Source: Cristatella mucedo
Taxonomy: Eukaryota > Bryozoa > Phylactolaemata > Cristatellidae
Direction: 5' to 3'
DNA: 62,000 bases
Assembly: GCA_009760855.2 (NCBI GenBank)
Contig: WPIO01000071.1
Location: 1,030,001-1,092,000 of the forward strand
Below the pieces are notes generated by a model that saw only the letters and a program-made list of their open reading frames with translations, did not search any database and was not told the origin of the DNA. The position numbers were made by a program, and so were the translations under genes. Below are positions 28,739 through 39,587 of this stretch, piece by piece; the stretch's first letter is position 1, and each line of letters starts with the position of its first letter.

Positions 28739-28910
28739 GCCCAGCAGCGGGTCGTTAGTCGATATTAGCCGCAGCAGCAGAGCAGCGGGCCGCCGTCGAC
28801 AACGAGGTAGTAGCGTAGGCAGTGAGCACAGAACGTGGCAGTGGCGGCAGCAGATGCACGTGAGTCGTGGCGGCGGCAGAGACTTTCCGGATGCAGACGC
28901 TTGTGATCAT
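28739..28910 (-). repeat. arm 2 of an inverted duplication
   Basis: Reverse-complement partner of 27074-27256, separated by about 1.48 kb. Its right end coincides with the start of a LINE tail (28910). Confidence 0.9.
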
Positions 28911-29450
28911 ATAATAATAATAATGATAATAATAACAATTCACTTGATAGAGCGCCCTCGGAGAACTCAATCTCTGTCTAGGCACTTTACATTTGCTGCA
29001 AAGGGAAACGCGATTGAATGGTGAGTAATATGATAAACAACATGAATAACGTGGTTAGGGGTGACATGCACAGGGTCAGCATGCAAATGTGGTTAGTGGC
29101 AGCATGCACAGTGTCAGCATGCATAAGCACATGAAGGACGAATCACACGGACCCACTAAATGCTGTCCTAAATAGGTGTTTTTAAGTTCTTTTTAAATGT
29201 GGTCAAGTCAGGGGATGTTCTGACGCAAGTCAGGAGGGAGTTCCAGGTTTTGGGAGCATACGAACTAAATGCACGGTCTCCACAGGATTTGAGGTTTGTA
29301 CAAGGTATTGGTAGACTGTTGGATTACGAAAAGCAGGTGGTACGATGCTTGGCCTGGTGGGGGGAGTAGATCTGAGAGATATAGGCTGGAGCCAAAGAAT
29401 GAAGGGACCTAAAAGTGAGCGACAAAAACATCAACTGTGTTGTTGACCTG
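28910..29450 (-). mobile_element. L2-like LINE 3' fragment
   Basis: (TAA)n, tail, 3' UTR and the end of the RT region in reverse orientation. It abuts exactly the end of an inverted duplication arm (28910). Coding frame is broken. Confidence 0.8.
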
Positions 29451-29609
29451 TATAGACCGGTCACCTCATCAATCTTGACATCTGGATTAACAGTGGATTA
29501 ACCGTTCTTTTCCTGCTGCTGTAATTAGAAAACTTGTGTTGCAGCTACTTAGGAATTTCGATATTACTTTAGTGCCAAACTGTGTGTTAATCAGCTAGGA
29601 TCTCTGAAT

Positions 29610-29765
29610 ACAATCCAGACATTTTAAGTTTAGATCGAATGATGGCTTGTTTGAAAGACTTTCGAACAAGCCCACTGTCCGAAGAGGCATTAATAATCTG
29701 AGTTATGGCTGGACTGAGGCCGTCTGCCAGTGAAGAACAGATAGGGGGACGGTATGAATATGTAA
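29610..29765 (-). mobile_element. LINE reverse-transcriptase fragment
   Basis: On the minus strand this reads LADGLSPAITQIINASSDSG then LVRKSFKQAII, the segment upstream of the RT palm in L2/CR1-type elements (compare LAPVLTKIINLSL..VPSSFKQA). It is an orphan piece between two other LINE copies. Confidence 0.6.
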
Positions 29766-29769
29766 TGAG

Positions 29770-31620
29770 GTATTATTATAATAATAATTTATTTGATATA
29801 GCACCCTCAGAGAACTCAATCTCTGTCTAGGCACTTTGCATTTTCTGCAAAGGAAGCACGATCGAACGATTAATGGTAGCATGCTCGATAAACAACAGGA
29901 ATATCATGGTTTGGGGCGACATGCACAGGGTCAGCATGCAAGTGTGGTTAGTGCCAGCATGCACAGTGTCAGCACGCATAAGCACATAAAGAAAAAATCA
30001 AAGGGACCCACTAAATGCTTTGATAATAAGATGTCATTAGTTTCTTTTTAAATGTCGACAAGTCTTGAGATGTCGTGACGCAGGTCGGGAGTGAGTTCCA
30101 TGCTTAACGAACATACAAACTAAAGGCACGGTCTCCAAAGGATTTTTAATTTGTACTAGGTATAGGTAAACAGTTAGATTCCGAAAGGTAGGTGTTATAA
30201 TGCTTTGACTGGTTGGGGAATAGATCCGATAGGTAGGCTGGAGCCAAAGAATGAAGAGACCTAAAGCTAGTGCAGGTCAGAGATAAGTGGTGTGTGGCAG
30301 CTGCGGCACTCACTGCCGAGTTTTGCACCAGCTAGGTGCAAAGCGCCTGAGTGCATAGGCCGGTGGACCAGCAAGCAGTGAGTTACAGAAATGAAGATGG
30401 GATGTCACAAATGCACGGACCAATTTAGATGTGGTATCCCTGTCTAAACAAGCCCGAATTTTAGCAATGTTATGTAGTAGAAAGTAGGAAGAATTGACTC
30501 TAGAGCTGATGTGGTCGACTAATGAAAGGTCACTTTGGAACATGACACCTATATTTCGTGTAGATTCAACGGGAGATATGCTGGCAGAGCTGATTGTGGG
30601 CGTCGGTCTTTCCAATTTCCGAATCACTCTTGGTTTGCCCCCATAACTAGTAAGTTAGTTTGATCATCATTCAATTTGAGAAAGTTTGCTGTCATTCGTG
30701 TGCGAGTGTCATCAATACATGCAGCAAGCGAGTTTAGAGAATTCGATGTGCTGGAGGGCTGGGAGGGATCAAAGCAAAGGTAAAACTGAGTGCCATCCGC
30801 GTAGAAGTGAAAGCCTAGATTGTGCCTGGCAATCACATCGGCTAGAAGGAGAATATAAACCATGAAAAGAACAGGACCAAGCACGAAGCGCTGAGGTACC
30901 CCATACTTCCGAGGTACCTTGGATGATTGTTTTTGCATTTACATCAATACTCTGGAGTCTCCCACTGAGATAGGACCTGAACCATTGCAATGCAGTGCCA
31001 GCGATGCCCAGGCGAAACGTGAGGCTCCAAAGTAGGACTTGTTGATCGATAGTATCAAAAGCTGCCGAAAGATAGAGCAAAATAGGCAGAGAGACTCCAC
31101 TTAAGTCTGAATAGAACTTACTAGCAAGGTTTGAAGGTTCAATATATAGTCTGCCACGACTCGTTCCAGTGTATTGGAGAGGAGCGGTAGAAGAGAAGTC
31201 TCATGGTGGAGGTTGCTCAAGTTCTCTTAGTATAGTGTCGCTTTCTTAAGTAGCGGCCTGTCTACAGCCTTTTTGAAAGGTGCTGGGACATGACCTGAGG
31301 CTGAAGCAGATATGCCTGACATTTATGATGCTAGTTATGCATGGCAGCAGCAGTAGATCAATGCATCGTAGAAGCAAGACGATGGAAATAGAGGACTAGT
31401 CCAGAGGAACTAATTGCCTTCTTCGAATGGGATAAGAACTTGAGGATGAGGTCACTAGTGACCTTCTCGAATGTAGACATTGAGGTGCTGCATGGAATTG
31501 AGGTACAAGATTCTAGGGGGGTTGCTGCCATCTTAGGGATGGACTCCCTGATCTTGTCCATCTTGTTGGCAAAGAAGCTAGAGAAGCGATCGGCCAGATC
31601 ATCACAGGGATTGTTTGTAT
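29770..31620 (-). mobile_element. L2-like LINE, largest copy, broken RT
   Basis: About 1.85 kb in reverse orientation from the (TAA)n tail to the ADRFSSFFANKMDKIRESIP region. RT remnants: LYLSAAFDTIDQQVLL (motif A), FHFYADGTQFYL (catalytic YADD changed to YADG), LKLNDDQTNLLVMG. Several frameshifts; the 5' half including any endonuclease is missing. Inactive. Confidence 0.88.
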
Positions 31621-31735
31621 AGCATACTAAAGAGAACCTAATCTCTATTCAAGTGTGCCACAATGCTCGAGCCCCACGACCTCAGCCAGCGAATGCTTTT
31701 CGCCTTGACCTTGGTCGGGTGAGCATCTTGAATAA
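31612..31735 (-). mobile_element. tRNA-derived SINE, family B
   Basis: Reverse copy: GTATAGCATACTAAAGAGAA, CAATGCTCGAGCCCCACGAC (box B reversed), CTTGACCTTGGTCGGGTGAG. It sits directly against the 5' end of the large LINE copy. Confidence 0.75.
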
Positions 31736-31737
31736 TT

Positions 31738-31880
31738 AGAAATAAATACTAGCTGATTTAACAGCCTTTTTTGTGCAGCGGCAAAAGAGCCTTGGCGACA
31801 ACCACCACTTGCTTGCAATGGCAATATAGACCGGCAATATAGGCTGGCTCTTCATTGCAATGGCAATATAGGCCGGCTCT
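31738..31880 (-). mobile_element. SINE family A, partial
   Basis: CTAGCTGATTTAACAGCC then GCAGCGGCAAAAGAGCC and CCACTTGCTTGCAATGG: the family A tail in reverse. Confidence 0.7.
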
Positions 31881-32211
31881 TCTCATGCGCTGTAGGTTCC
31901 AGAGAGGACCGCTGTGAGCAGCAGCGAAAGACTAGAAAAAAGTGACTTAAAGAATTAAATTAATCGTTTGTAGCTGAATTGGTGTACGACGCTCCCGACT
32001 CGCCGACCCTCAGGGGAACCTCGATTCTAAGACGTCCGGGGTCCAGGCCGAAATTGAGACGCAAACTCGAGCGGTAATTGGCAACGACGATCTGGCGCTG
32101 AACTGCTTAAAAATATTCCAAGCAACTCGCGGTTGCTAGACTAGAATATCCGGTCGCGGAAGTCCGGTAACCGAGTAGAACGTGTAATAAACACCGCAAG
32201 GACTTCAATAA

Positions 32212-32310
32212 AGATCGTGCTTCCTTTGAATGTAAAGTGCCTAGAAAGTGATTGAGTTCTCTGGAGGCGCTGTATCAAAGGAGTCATTATTATTGTTGCG
32301 ATTTTATATT
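32212..32310 (+). mobile_element. L2-like LINE 3' tail
   Basis: GAATGTAAAGTGCCTAGAAA, GAGTTCTCTGGAGGCGCTGT, then ATT repeats. Confidence 0.7.
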
Positions 32311-32825
32311 TATATTCTATTTTATTCTTATTGTGATTATTATTAGTAGCGCAAGGACTTGAGGAGAGGCAACAGATTTTCCCCGAAAGGATACGATCCG
32401 GAAAACTGCTTGAACTTTGCAAATTGCTTGAACTTTGGCGTGCAGACGAAAATGCAGGGAAATGTAGGCACCAAACGAAGCAACCGCCGACAGACTGAAA
32501 TTCCACGAGATTCGGAGGTTTGCGCTCGATGCCAGGCATCTGATCAAATTTGCCTCGCGAAATCTGCGTCGTCTAATTTCCAAGGCCCCCTGACCCTGTA
32601 AACTGACGCTGTCGTCGGCGTCGGCTCCTGTGCGCCGCCGAGCGCAGCAACGCAGCAAGTTTCCAATTTCTGCGAAAAGTAGGCGTAGGGAGGGCGTTCA
32701 TTCGCAGTCAAAATTCCTTTTAAGAAGCCAGCTCCACAGGATTTTCCTCCGCAGGATTTGTCTCAAGCGCCACCAGCTCGCCAATTCCCGACGCGCAGTG
32801 AGCGCGCGTTTCACTGGGAACGTTA

Positions 32826-32831
32826 TTTATT
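32826..32831 (-). terminator. poly(A) signal candidate of the Y-box gene
   Basis: TTTATT on the plus strand is AATAAA on the minus strand, about 190 nt after the stop codon, a normal spacing. Confidence 0.45.
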
Positions 32832-33016
32832 TCTCGCACAAGCGTCGCGCACAGTCGCTGCCGCGGTCGTGTTCGCCGGCACATCGTCTCTCTCGCGGGA
32901 GAGAGAGAGAGAGCGCGAACATCGGCGGGGAACGAACGACGACTGCACGTTCAACGAGAAGGAAAAGAACGAGGCAACAAAAATAAAACTCGCCGTCACG
33001 ACGTCAGCGACGACGC

Positions 33017-33809
33017 TCACTGGTAGCTTGGGTCCGGTGCGTGTCCCTCGCGCCCTCCGGCCTCGTAGCTCTCAGCCGCGCCATCCGGCCGCGACTCCGA
33101 CTTGCGGCCATGGCCGCCGCGGCCGCGACCACGACCTCGGCCGCCGCCCTCCCTTCGTTCGCCTCCTCTCCACGTCGCGCTGCCTCGCCGGCCGCCGCCG
33201 CCTCGCCGCGGCGCCTGCTCGCCGGCGGCGCGGGGCTCGCCGGCGAGCGCCTGCTCGGCGTCGCCGTACGTCGGCGGCTGGTCGTCGTACACCTCGGTCT
33301 CCAGAGGCTCCAGCGGCTGCTGCTGCGGCGACGATTCCGGCCGGTCATCGTACGCGCGCCGGCCGCCGCCGCCGCGGCCGCCGCCCGCGCGACGGCCTCC
33401 GCGCCGCTGGTACCCGCTGCCGGTGGCGGCCCGCTCTCGGGTAGCCGGGCGCGAGTCTGCCTCCGCACTTCCGCCGGCGCCCTCATCGTCCGCGCCGCCG
33501 CCGTTTGCGTCGCCCTCCTGACGAGACGGGGCGCGGCCGCGCTGGCTGCGTCGCCACTGCTGCTGCTGGCTGCGCGGGCGCCGGTTCCCGCGGCTCGCGC
33601 CGGCGTCCTCGCGCTCGGCGTCCTCGTGTTCGGCGCGTCGGCGTTCGTCGCGAGCCGCGGCCGCTTTCGCGGAGCTGCCGGCGGCGGCAGCAGACGAATC
33701 GTCCTGGTCCTGGTCGAGCACGGCCGGTTCGCCGCAACCGCTCTCCGTCTGCTCTCCGTCCAGCTCTTTCTGCAACGGTTGCGAGAGCCAAGATGCGGAT
33801 GAGTCGCAG
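33017..33809 (-). CDS. ybx1: Y-box gene last exon (RGG and acidic/basic tail)
   Basis: An open frame of about 250 codons ends with SYQ and TGA at 33017-33019. It contains Gln-rich, [15 protein letters not shown] and [16 protein letters not shown]-like segments and a [10 protein letters not shown] run, typical of Y-box tails. The acceptor attaacag|C (exon from 33809) has the phase 2 needed to join exon 3. The better-looking site ccgttgcag|AAAGAG (exon from 33769) is phase 0 and would need another donor. The opposite strand is also open by composition only. Confidence 0.7.
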
Positions 33810-36401
33810 CTGTTAATCGTAGATCTAAATCGATCTCGGTAGATCGTAAAATGCGATTTCCCACTTTTGAATTCCGCCAGCTAGCTGGCCCGGTCGGGCA
33901 AACGTCCGATTATTGAACATTGGGAAGTTGAATTATATTTACATCTAATTGTAGTTTCACATTTTTGAGCGTTTTTCACACGTGGAGAATAATAATGACG
34001 GCGTGTGCATTTTAAAGGTTCTCCAGAGGATTTGCGAGCTAAAGCCGCTAAATGACAATGCTTAACTGATTGGGGAGTAGTAGTTCATATAGGTCGGTCG
34101 GAGCAAAAGAGTGAAGGGAAAGCGAATGAAAGAGCTAGTAGATTAGAAGTCGATAAGCTGTTTGGGGAGCCAGCTAAAGTCGGTGAGAAGTGGTCTTCCG
34201 TAGGAATCTTCCAGTCGCCGCGAAACCAAGTCTCCAAATCACTGCGTCTAGCATCCCATCCGCAACAAATCTGACCCGAAGCCTATATCGCGTGCTATCA
34301 TTTCTATCGCCGAGCGACCGTTTGATCCAGCGGTACTCGCCCCGACCACGTTCTGGCTAAGGTCGTGGGCTCGAGCCCCAAGGCGTACGCGATGCGCCTG
34401 AATAGGGATTAAGTTCACTTGGGGCGCTATACAAATGAATTATATTTTTATTTTATATCTACATACTATCTATACAATACACCTATCTACATAATATTTA
34501 TATTTACATAGTATATATATACATATATTAATATCAGCATATGTTATTACTTCATGAATATTATATTTATTTATTAGAGGATATATTTACATACTTTATG
34601 CGTATTTTATCCACCGCTCTGGTCTCAGCTCGTAGAGTAGCCCGTCCATCTGCGGTTTAGTAAATTAAGCTATGCTCCAGCTCATTATCATTTTATTTTA
34701 TTTCATTTAAAAATGAGGCAGCTAAATCAAATTATATTTCTGTATACTTCCTGAAGGCAGGTGTACGTTAGTTTTTACTAACTCAGGGCAATTGCTCAAA
34801 CTACTATAGTTTTTACTAACTCATTTATTAAGCCTTGCTCAAGCGCCCTACGCGTCCGCCAGTTTGTTGCTCGAGAATATCAGCCATTATTAAATGCAAA
34901 TAAAGCTTTCGATTAAGTGTCCTACCTAGTTAAAGTAGCTCCTCCCGAGTTACCCGTGCTGCCCGTACCTCCACCTTCACTTGCAACGGCGCGCGGCGGC
35001 CGGCGCGGTGGCGCGCGGCGGCCGCGTACCCCTTTTGAGCTCAGACGACTTCCTCGCCCTCCGCGGCTGCCGCTGCTGCCCGGTCGCTGGCGGTAGCTGC
35101 GAAATCGTCGGCGATCGGCGGCGTACTTGCTGCCCAGCACGGCCGTGCCCTCGGGGCCAGTCACGTTCGTCGCCTCGCTGCCTTTGACGCCCTCGACCAC
35201 GTCGAACTCGACCTTCTCGCCGTCGCCCACGCTCCGTAGGTATTTCTTCGGATTGTTCTTCGCTATGGCCGTCTGCAAAAAAAAGCGATGTCATGCGCGC
35301 CGCTGCAGCGCGAGACGTCGCCGCCGCGGCACCATTATAGCGAGGCGCACGAACAATAGGCCACCGTCCGCGATTGAGCCGGGCCGGGGTCGGACGAGCG
35401 ATTTCCCGGAAGAATAGATTATTCAGAAGGAAAGGTTATTTGAAAGCAGCCGGCGAACGAACGCGACTCCGCCGCCTAAAATCGCGACTCCGCCGCCGCC
35501 GCCGCAGATTCAGTTTAGGCCGCAAAAGAAAATTCGCTCTTTTCTGACGAACTTCCTTCGCGCGCGGCGTCACGATCGTAGGCGGCGTCGCGTTTGACAG
35601 TAGGCGCGCGTCTTATCTATTCGACGACAATTCGAAGCGGTCGATGATTCGGTCGAAGACCGGCGTAATTCCCGCTTAAGAATGCCGACAGACCGACCGA
35701 TGCGTTAGCCGCGTTTTGAAAAGTAAAAAAAAAAAAAAGTTGCCGGCATCCCACGGCTGTCTCTTCGCCAGCTGTAATACCTGATGAACAAAGACATCGT
35801 CTTTAGTGTCGTCACGATTGATGAAGCCGTATCCGTTCTTGACATTGAACCACTTCACCGTACCGCAAACTTTGCTGGCTGCAAAATAATGGCGAAGTGG
35901 CGTCGGAAAAGTGGCGGCAAGCCGCAGCGGCGCTGTGGCGCAGCGCTTCGAGGCTTGCCGTGCGCAAAGCGTGAGAGCTGCGAACGAAGGAAGAGAACCC
36001 AATCCATCCGCCTGCGCGACGCAATAAGAAACGCGCGGTCGGGCGGCGAGCGGCCGCGCCGCCGAGTGGAATGCGACGCTCGGAAAAAACGCCGAGCCCC
36101 GTCTGCGCCGACTCAGTCGCCGCCGCGCGCAAGCGCCGCTTCGGCGCGCTCAGCCACCCAATCCCACGGCCACCGCGCTTACAAAAAATGCACTCGCTGC
36201 ACGGCGGCTGTTTGTGCTGCTGCGCCCATTCGCGAGCGTTTTTAGAGCTTCTCTGCGTTGCTCGAACTGCGACCTCGGCTGACGGCTCGGCCTCTGCCGC
36301 GCCCTGCAGGCAGGCTCGGCAACGATCGCTCCTCCTTTACCTATGACTTTCTTTTCAACGACAGTCAGCTTTTGCTCCAGATCGCCCTCGGTCTCCGACA
36401 T
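33017..36401 (-). CDS. ybx1: Y-box cold-shock-domain protein (multi-exon)
   Basis: Y-box proteins coat mRNA in the cytoplasm and regulate translation and stability; some also act in the nucleus. Predicted exons on the minus strand are 36401-36341, 35878-35781, 35272-34926 and 33809-33017, about 432 aa. The cold-shock domain is clear: [27 protein letters not shown], then [20 protein letters not shown] and [17 protein letters not shown], with the RNP-type aromatic and basic residues in place. The tail is rich in RG/RGG and alternates acidic and basic blocks, as in the family. The start ATG is followed by [10 protein letters not shown] and leads straight into the conserved EKKVIA. The fourth exon and its acceptor are the least certain part. 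The gene is longer than human YBX1 (324 aa). Confidence 0.92.
34015..34200 (-). mobile_element. decayed L2-like LINE fragment in Y-box gene intron 3
   Basis: Resembles the RT-end segment of the better copies (GGTTCTCCAGAGGATTTG.., GGGGAGTAGTAG.., AAAGAGTGAAGGGA..) but is heavily diverged, so an older insertion. Confidence 0.55.
34325..34455 (+). mobile_element. tRNA-derived SINE, family B, in Y-box gene intron 3
   Basis: Head with GGTCGTGGGCTCGAGCCCC, then GCGCCTGAATAGGGATTAAG, TTGGGGCGCTATACAAATGA and AT-rich end. Confidence 0.8.
34926..35272 (-). CDS. ybx1: Y-box gene exon 3 (cold-shock domain end and basic linker)
   Basis: The acceptor is ttttttgcag|ACGGCC. It reads [20 protein letters not shown] and on to SKYAADRR, then an Arg/Gly/Ser-rich linker. 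The end is placed at ACTAG|gtagga (phase 2), just before an in-frame TAG; if that donor is not used the protein would stop here, about 169 aa long. GT sites at GGAG|gtacgg and ACGG|gtaact are alternatives. Confidence 0.85.
35781..35878 (-). CDS. ybx1: Y-box gene exon 2 (cold-shock domain, first half)
   Basis: The acceptor is attttgcag|CCAGCAAAG and the donor CATCAG|gtatta; 98 nt, phase 1 to 0. It encodes the strands with GTVKWFN and GYGFINR, which contact nucleic acid, and DDVFVHQ. Confidence 0.95.
36341..36401 (-). CDS. ybx1: Y-box gene exon 1, coding part
   Basis: Twenty codons plus one base, ending TVVEKKVI, with donor GTCATAG|gtaaag. The split codon completes to Ala, giving KKVIASKV, which matches KKVIATKV in vertebrate Y-box proteins. 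Confidence 0.9.
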
Positions 36402-37379
36402 GATCGCGAACGACGTTCGATGCACCGCAGATGCTGCGCGTAATGACCGACGTCACTACGCCACCAGTAAACGCTGTCTTCGCGGCACGCCATTGGTGTA
36501 TTGCCGAGTTGCACGCCACAAAAGGTGACGTAAAATCCAGCATAATTCAAGTATAAATTATTATTAAATATTATACGATTAACATATTTACGAATTAGAA
36601 TTGTTTTTGATGAGTGACCGACTGAACGAGGCCGTGAAGGGAAGTCGGCGGACCTATAGCCGGGGAACGCCGTGCGCATGCGTCAACGGCCTTTCTACTC
36701 GGGCACCTTGGACACGTGAGTACGTTTTCTCTGGGTACACGTTTAGCAGTGTTGGCGGACCTGTAGTAGCGCGGTAGCTTTCGTCGTTGAATGTTTTTAA
36801 GAAGTTCAAGGCTCTTATGAGAAGTACGGGTAGCCGGAGACACGTTAACAGTCGCCGTCGCGTTAGGTGGGAGACGCTGCCTACGCCCTCGGCGGCGGAG
36901 GCCACCGATTTACTTCGTACGCGTCAATGGCGCGAGAGCTGTCGCTCGATTAGGACCTGCGGTCGTCATCGTAAACTTTATAAAATTTAGTTAGTTTCGG
37001 TAAAGTTTATTCGTTAACTAAGTTGCGGTCGTCGTAAACATCACGCACTGTCAGTCGCCCCGTACCGAGGCTGCCTGCAGCAATGCCGGCCTTGCCTAGT
37101 TAGCTGTCTGAAGTCTGAAGTCGTGACCGCGGCGAGCGACGTCGGTAATGTTCTGCCATCACCCAATACTACCCATTGCAGGTTTATTCCGTATTAGTAG
37201 CCGTCAAATGAGCCGTCAGCAGAAATGCCGTCCGCCGCGTGGTACCTGCAAAGATGCGGGCGGCGGCCGCCGCGCGGGTCGCCATTGCTCAAACCGAGGC
37301 AGGCGAGGGTGCGCATTGCCCGACCCGACTTCGAAGTGGGGCGGCTTTGAGCAATCTGCGCGCTTCTTGTTAGCGGCCA

Positions 37380-37409
37380 GCCGTCGTGCGGGTAAACCCG
37401 CACGACGGC
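37380..37409. repeat. 30-bp hairpin
   Basis: GCCGTCGTGCGGGT, two bases, then its exact complement ACCCGCACGACGGC, in CpG-rich DNA between the two divergent genes. Confidence 0.92.
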
Positions 37410-38739
37410 GGCGTTCGGCGGCGCCGAGTGGCACGGATATTTTAGTCGTCGATAGCTGACGAAAGCCTAGGTTCCCGCTCTGAGGGGTTTGCTAGTTGTG
37501 CGCCGGGTCGACTAATATGGCGGTGGCCGGGTCCGTTGTGGCGTATTCGGCCGTGAGCAGTATAATGCCCCGCGATTATGAACTTGACAGGAGCCTCGAT
37601 TGAAAACTGTTTAGCTTTGACGATAAATTAGGACGCTCGAGAGATGGCCGCGATAAGCTGAGGTTATGTGCAACATAATGTATGGTTGTTATTGATGATT
37701 ATTAGTGATTATTGTGACTTCTGACCTCTACACAGCAGCCAGGCATATATATATATAATTTGTAATGACTGCCTGACCGCAGTCGCCGTATTGTACCAGC
37801 AGTATACAGGTCGGTGAGTCGAGCAGCTGAGCGTCAGCTGCTGTGAGCCTGTTGGCGGTAGAGTCAGCAAGAAGTCACCCGGTTGTATCGGCTGTGGAAA
37901 TATTTGAGTGCCGTGTTTTATCGTAGGCATATTGCTAGCTTCGGGCCTTTTCATATTGCACGATTTTTGCGGCTACCCGAACTAGTGAATGTTGCGAGGT
38001 CATAACAGCATCCCCAACCCCTTACAGTCCTCTCAGTCGTAAGGTGATTATAATCTGCCCCTATCTTCTGCTGGAAGACTGAACAGATGCATTCGCCCAG
38101 CTAGTCCTAACCCGCAGAGCTATCTTCCCTCTCAGAAATAGGTACGAAACGGCACATTTTCATTTCCTGTCTTGCTGGCTGCGACTCGTGTTCCTTCGTG
38201 CTGTACTGGGTCTGTTGTTTGCTTTCACTTGCTTTGGACGAAGTTCCGTGTTGGCTGTTCACCGAAAGCATCTGTTTATTTAGCCAGCCCGGTGGCCATT
38301 AGTGCCACGTGACTTGGTGCTTGGGTTTTGGCACGTGGTGTTATTCACGAAGTATCACCTATGTCGACAGTATCACGATTAAAATGTGAAGATCGACTGA
38401 CATTTCGTTGTTCAGAAGAGCAGTACTTTCTTTCATCCTCCCAGGTAGGGACCACCCAGTGGTCTCCCCAGCCGAGTGCAACAAGTTGTTGCCTCGTGCT
38501 AGACTTAAATCGAAAAAATATTTATGATTTTGCTTTGCAGGCCTTGTCCCCTACCTAAAATTTTAGAGGTATTACCCATCGCTGACGAAAGTCCTGGCTC
38601 TGCCACTGCTTGGAAGGAAGGGGTCGGCATGCCGTTGCACTCTTGGACCCACCTGAAATTAGTGTGTCCAAGCCGCCTGAGTCGCCCCTTCAACCTTCCC
38701 ATGTGTGCCTCAGGCAAGGTGAACGTCTGGCACCATCAT

Positions 38740-38822
38740 TTGCTTGAGCAAATGTAAAGCGCCTAGATAGAGACTGAGTTCTCTGAGGCCACTGCATCGA
38801 GTGCGTTATTATTATTATTATA
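38740..38822 (+). mobile_element. L2-like LINE 3' tail
   Basis: GCAAATGTAAAGCGCCTAGA then GAGTTCTCTGAGGCCACTGC and (ATT)n. Confidence 0.75.
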
Positions 38823-38865
38823 AAACACGATGGGTTGTGGGATGGAAGTGGGTCGTGTGACAGAC

Positions 38866-38922
38866 ATAGGAGGGGGGTCGCAGCCCCGCTTATGTCAGGA
38901 TGCTTGCGACCCCCCTCCCTAT
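38866..38922. repeat. long hairpin in the divergent region
   Basis: Arms ATAGGAGGGGGGTCGCA and TGCGACCCCCCTCCCTAT pair with one bulge around a loop of about 22 nt (CCCCGCTTATGTCAGGATGC region). Confidence 0.85.
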
Positions 38923-39395
38923 GCAAACGATTACATTCATTCACAGCATGCTTTTCTCGTGGAGGGAGGCATTGGTAGTTTAAGGGTAAGCCAAGTGCTG
39001 AAACCGACCTGTTCATTCTGACTTAGTAAAGCCTTTTGTGGTGCATGCAATCTGCACACGTCATTTGTTGTGAATTACTTTCTTCACACTCAGATCATTT
39101 ATTTTGTCGACGATGGCTACTAGTATCGATGGTGACTTGGTTTGGCTCTGTCTGGTCTCTAGCCTGCTGGATCGCCTAAAGGAAAGCGCCTACCGTGCTC
39201 GCTTTCCCACGATGCTTCTACTGGCTGTGCCTAGCTTGTTTTCAGGCTGCAGTTAGCTGAAGGTGATCGTGATTGCAGCCGACGATTGCTGCTCTCTGGT
39301 TGCTTACTTCTGGTGCACCAATGCGCAGCATTCGCGTCCGTCCGCTCACTCGAGCTTTTGTCAACTCCTTTCAACAGGCACTGAAGTCGTGTGAA

Positions 39396-39587
39396 ATGGC
39401 GGATACAGCAAATCAGGCTGCGGGTGAGCACGATGAGACCTTCGAGCATGCCGATGCCGGAGCATCTAAGACATTCCCTCAGCAGTGCTCGGCACTCAGA
39501 AAGAACGGGTTCGTCGTGCTCAAGAGTCGCCCTTGCAAGATCATGGAAATGTCGACGTCCAAGACGGGCAAACACGGCCACGCCAAG
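39396..39587 (+). CDS. eif5a: eIF5A exon 1, coding part (hypusine loop)
   Basis: Sixty-four codons ending HGHAK, donor CCAAG|gtgaga. An acceptor-like tttcaacag at 39369-39377 precedes the ATG, so the transcribed exon probably starts at 39378. It includes the modified lysine (K59). Confidence 0.96.

Larger units (their letters stand above)
36402..39395. other. divergent intergenic region between Y-box gene and eIF5A
   Basis: About 3 kb separates two divergent start codons. The part at 36.4-37.5 kb is CpG-rich and is the best place for both promoters. It contains a 30-bp hairpin at 37380-37409, a short TA run at about 37.74 kb, a LINE tail at 38740-38822 and a long hairpin at 38866-38922. An acceptor tttcaacag|GCACTG lies 18 nt before the eIF5A ATG, so an upstream 5' UTR exon (or a trans-spliced leader) is likely, but it was not located. 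Confidence 0.6.

Noticed and set aside
33041-33802. A 253-codon plus-strand frame opposite the Y-box last exon
   Set aside because: It mirrors the GC-rich RGG coding sequence on the other strand. The minus frame has family features and the plus frame has none.
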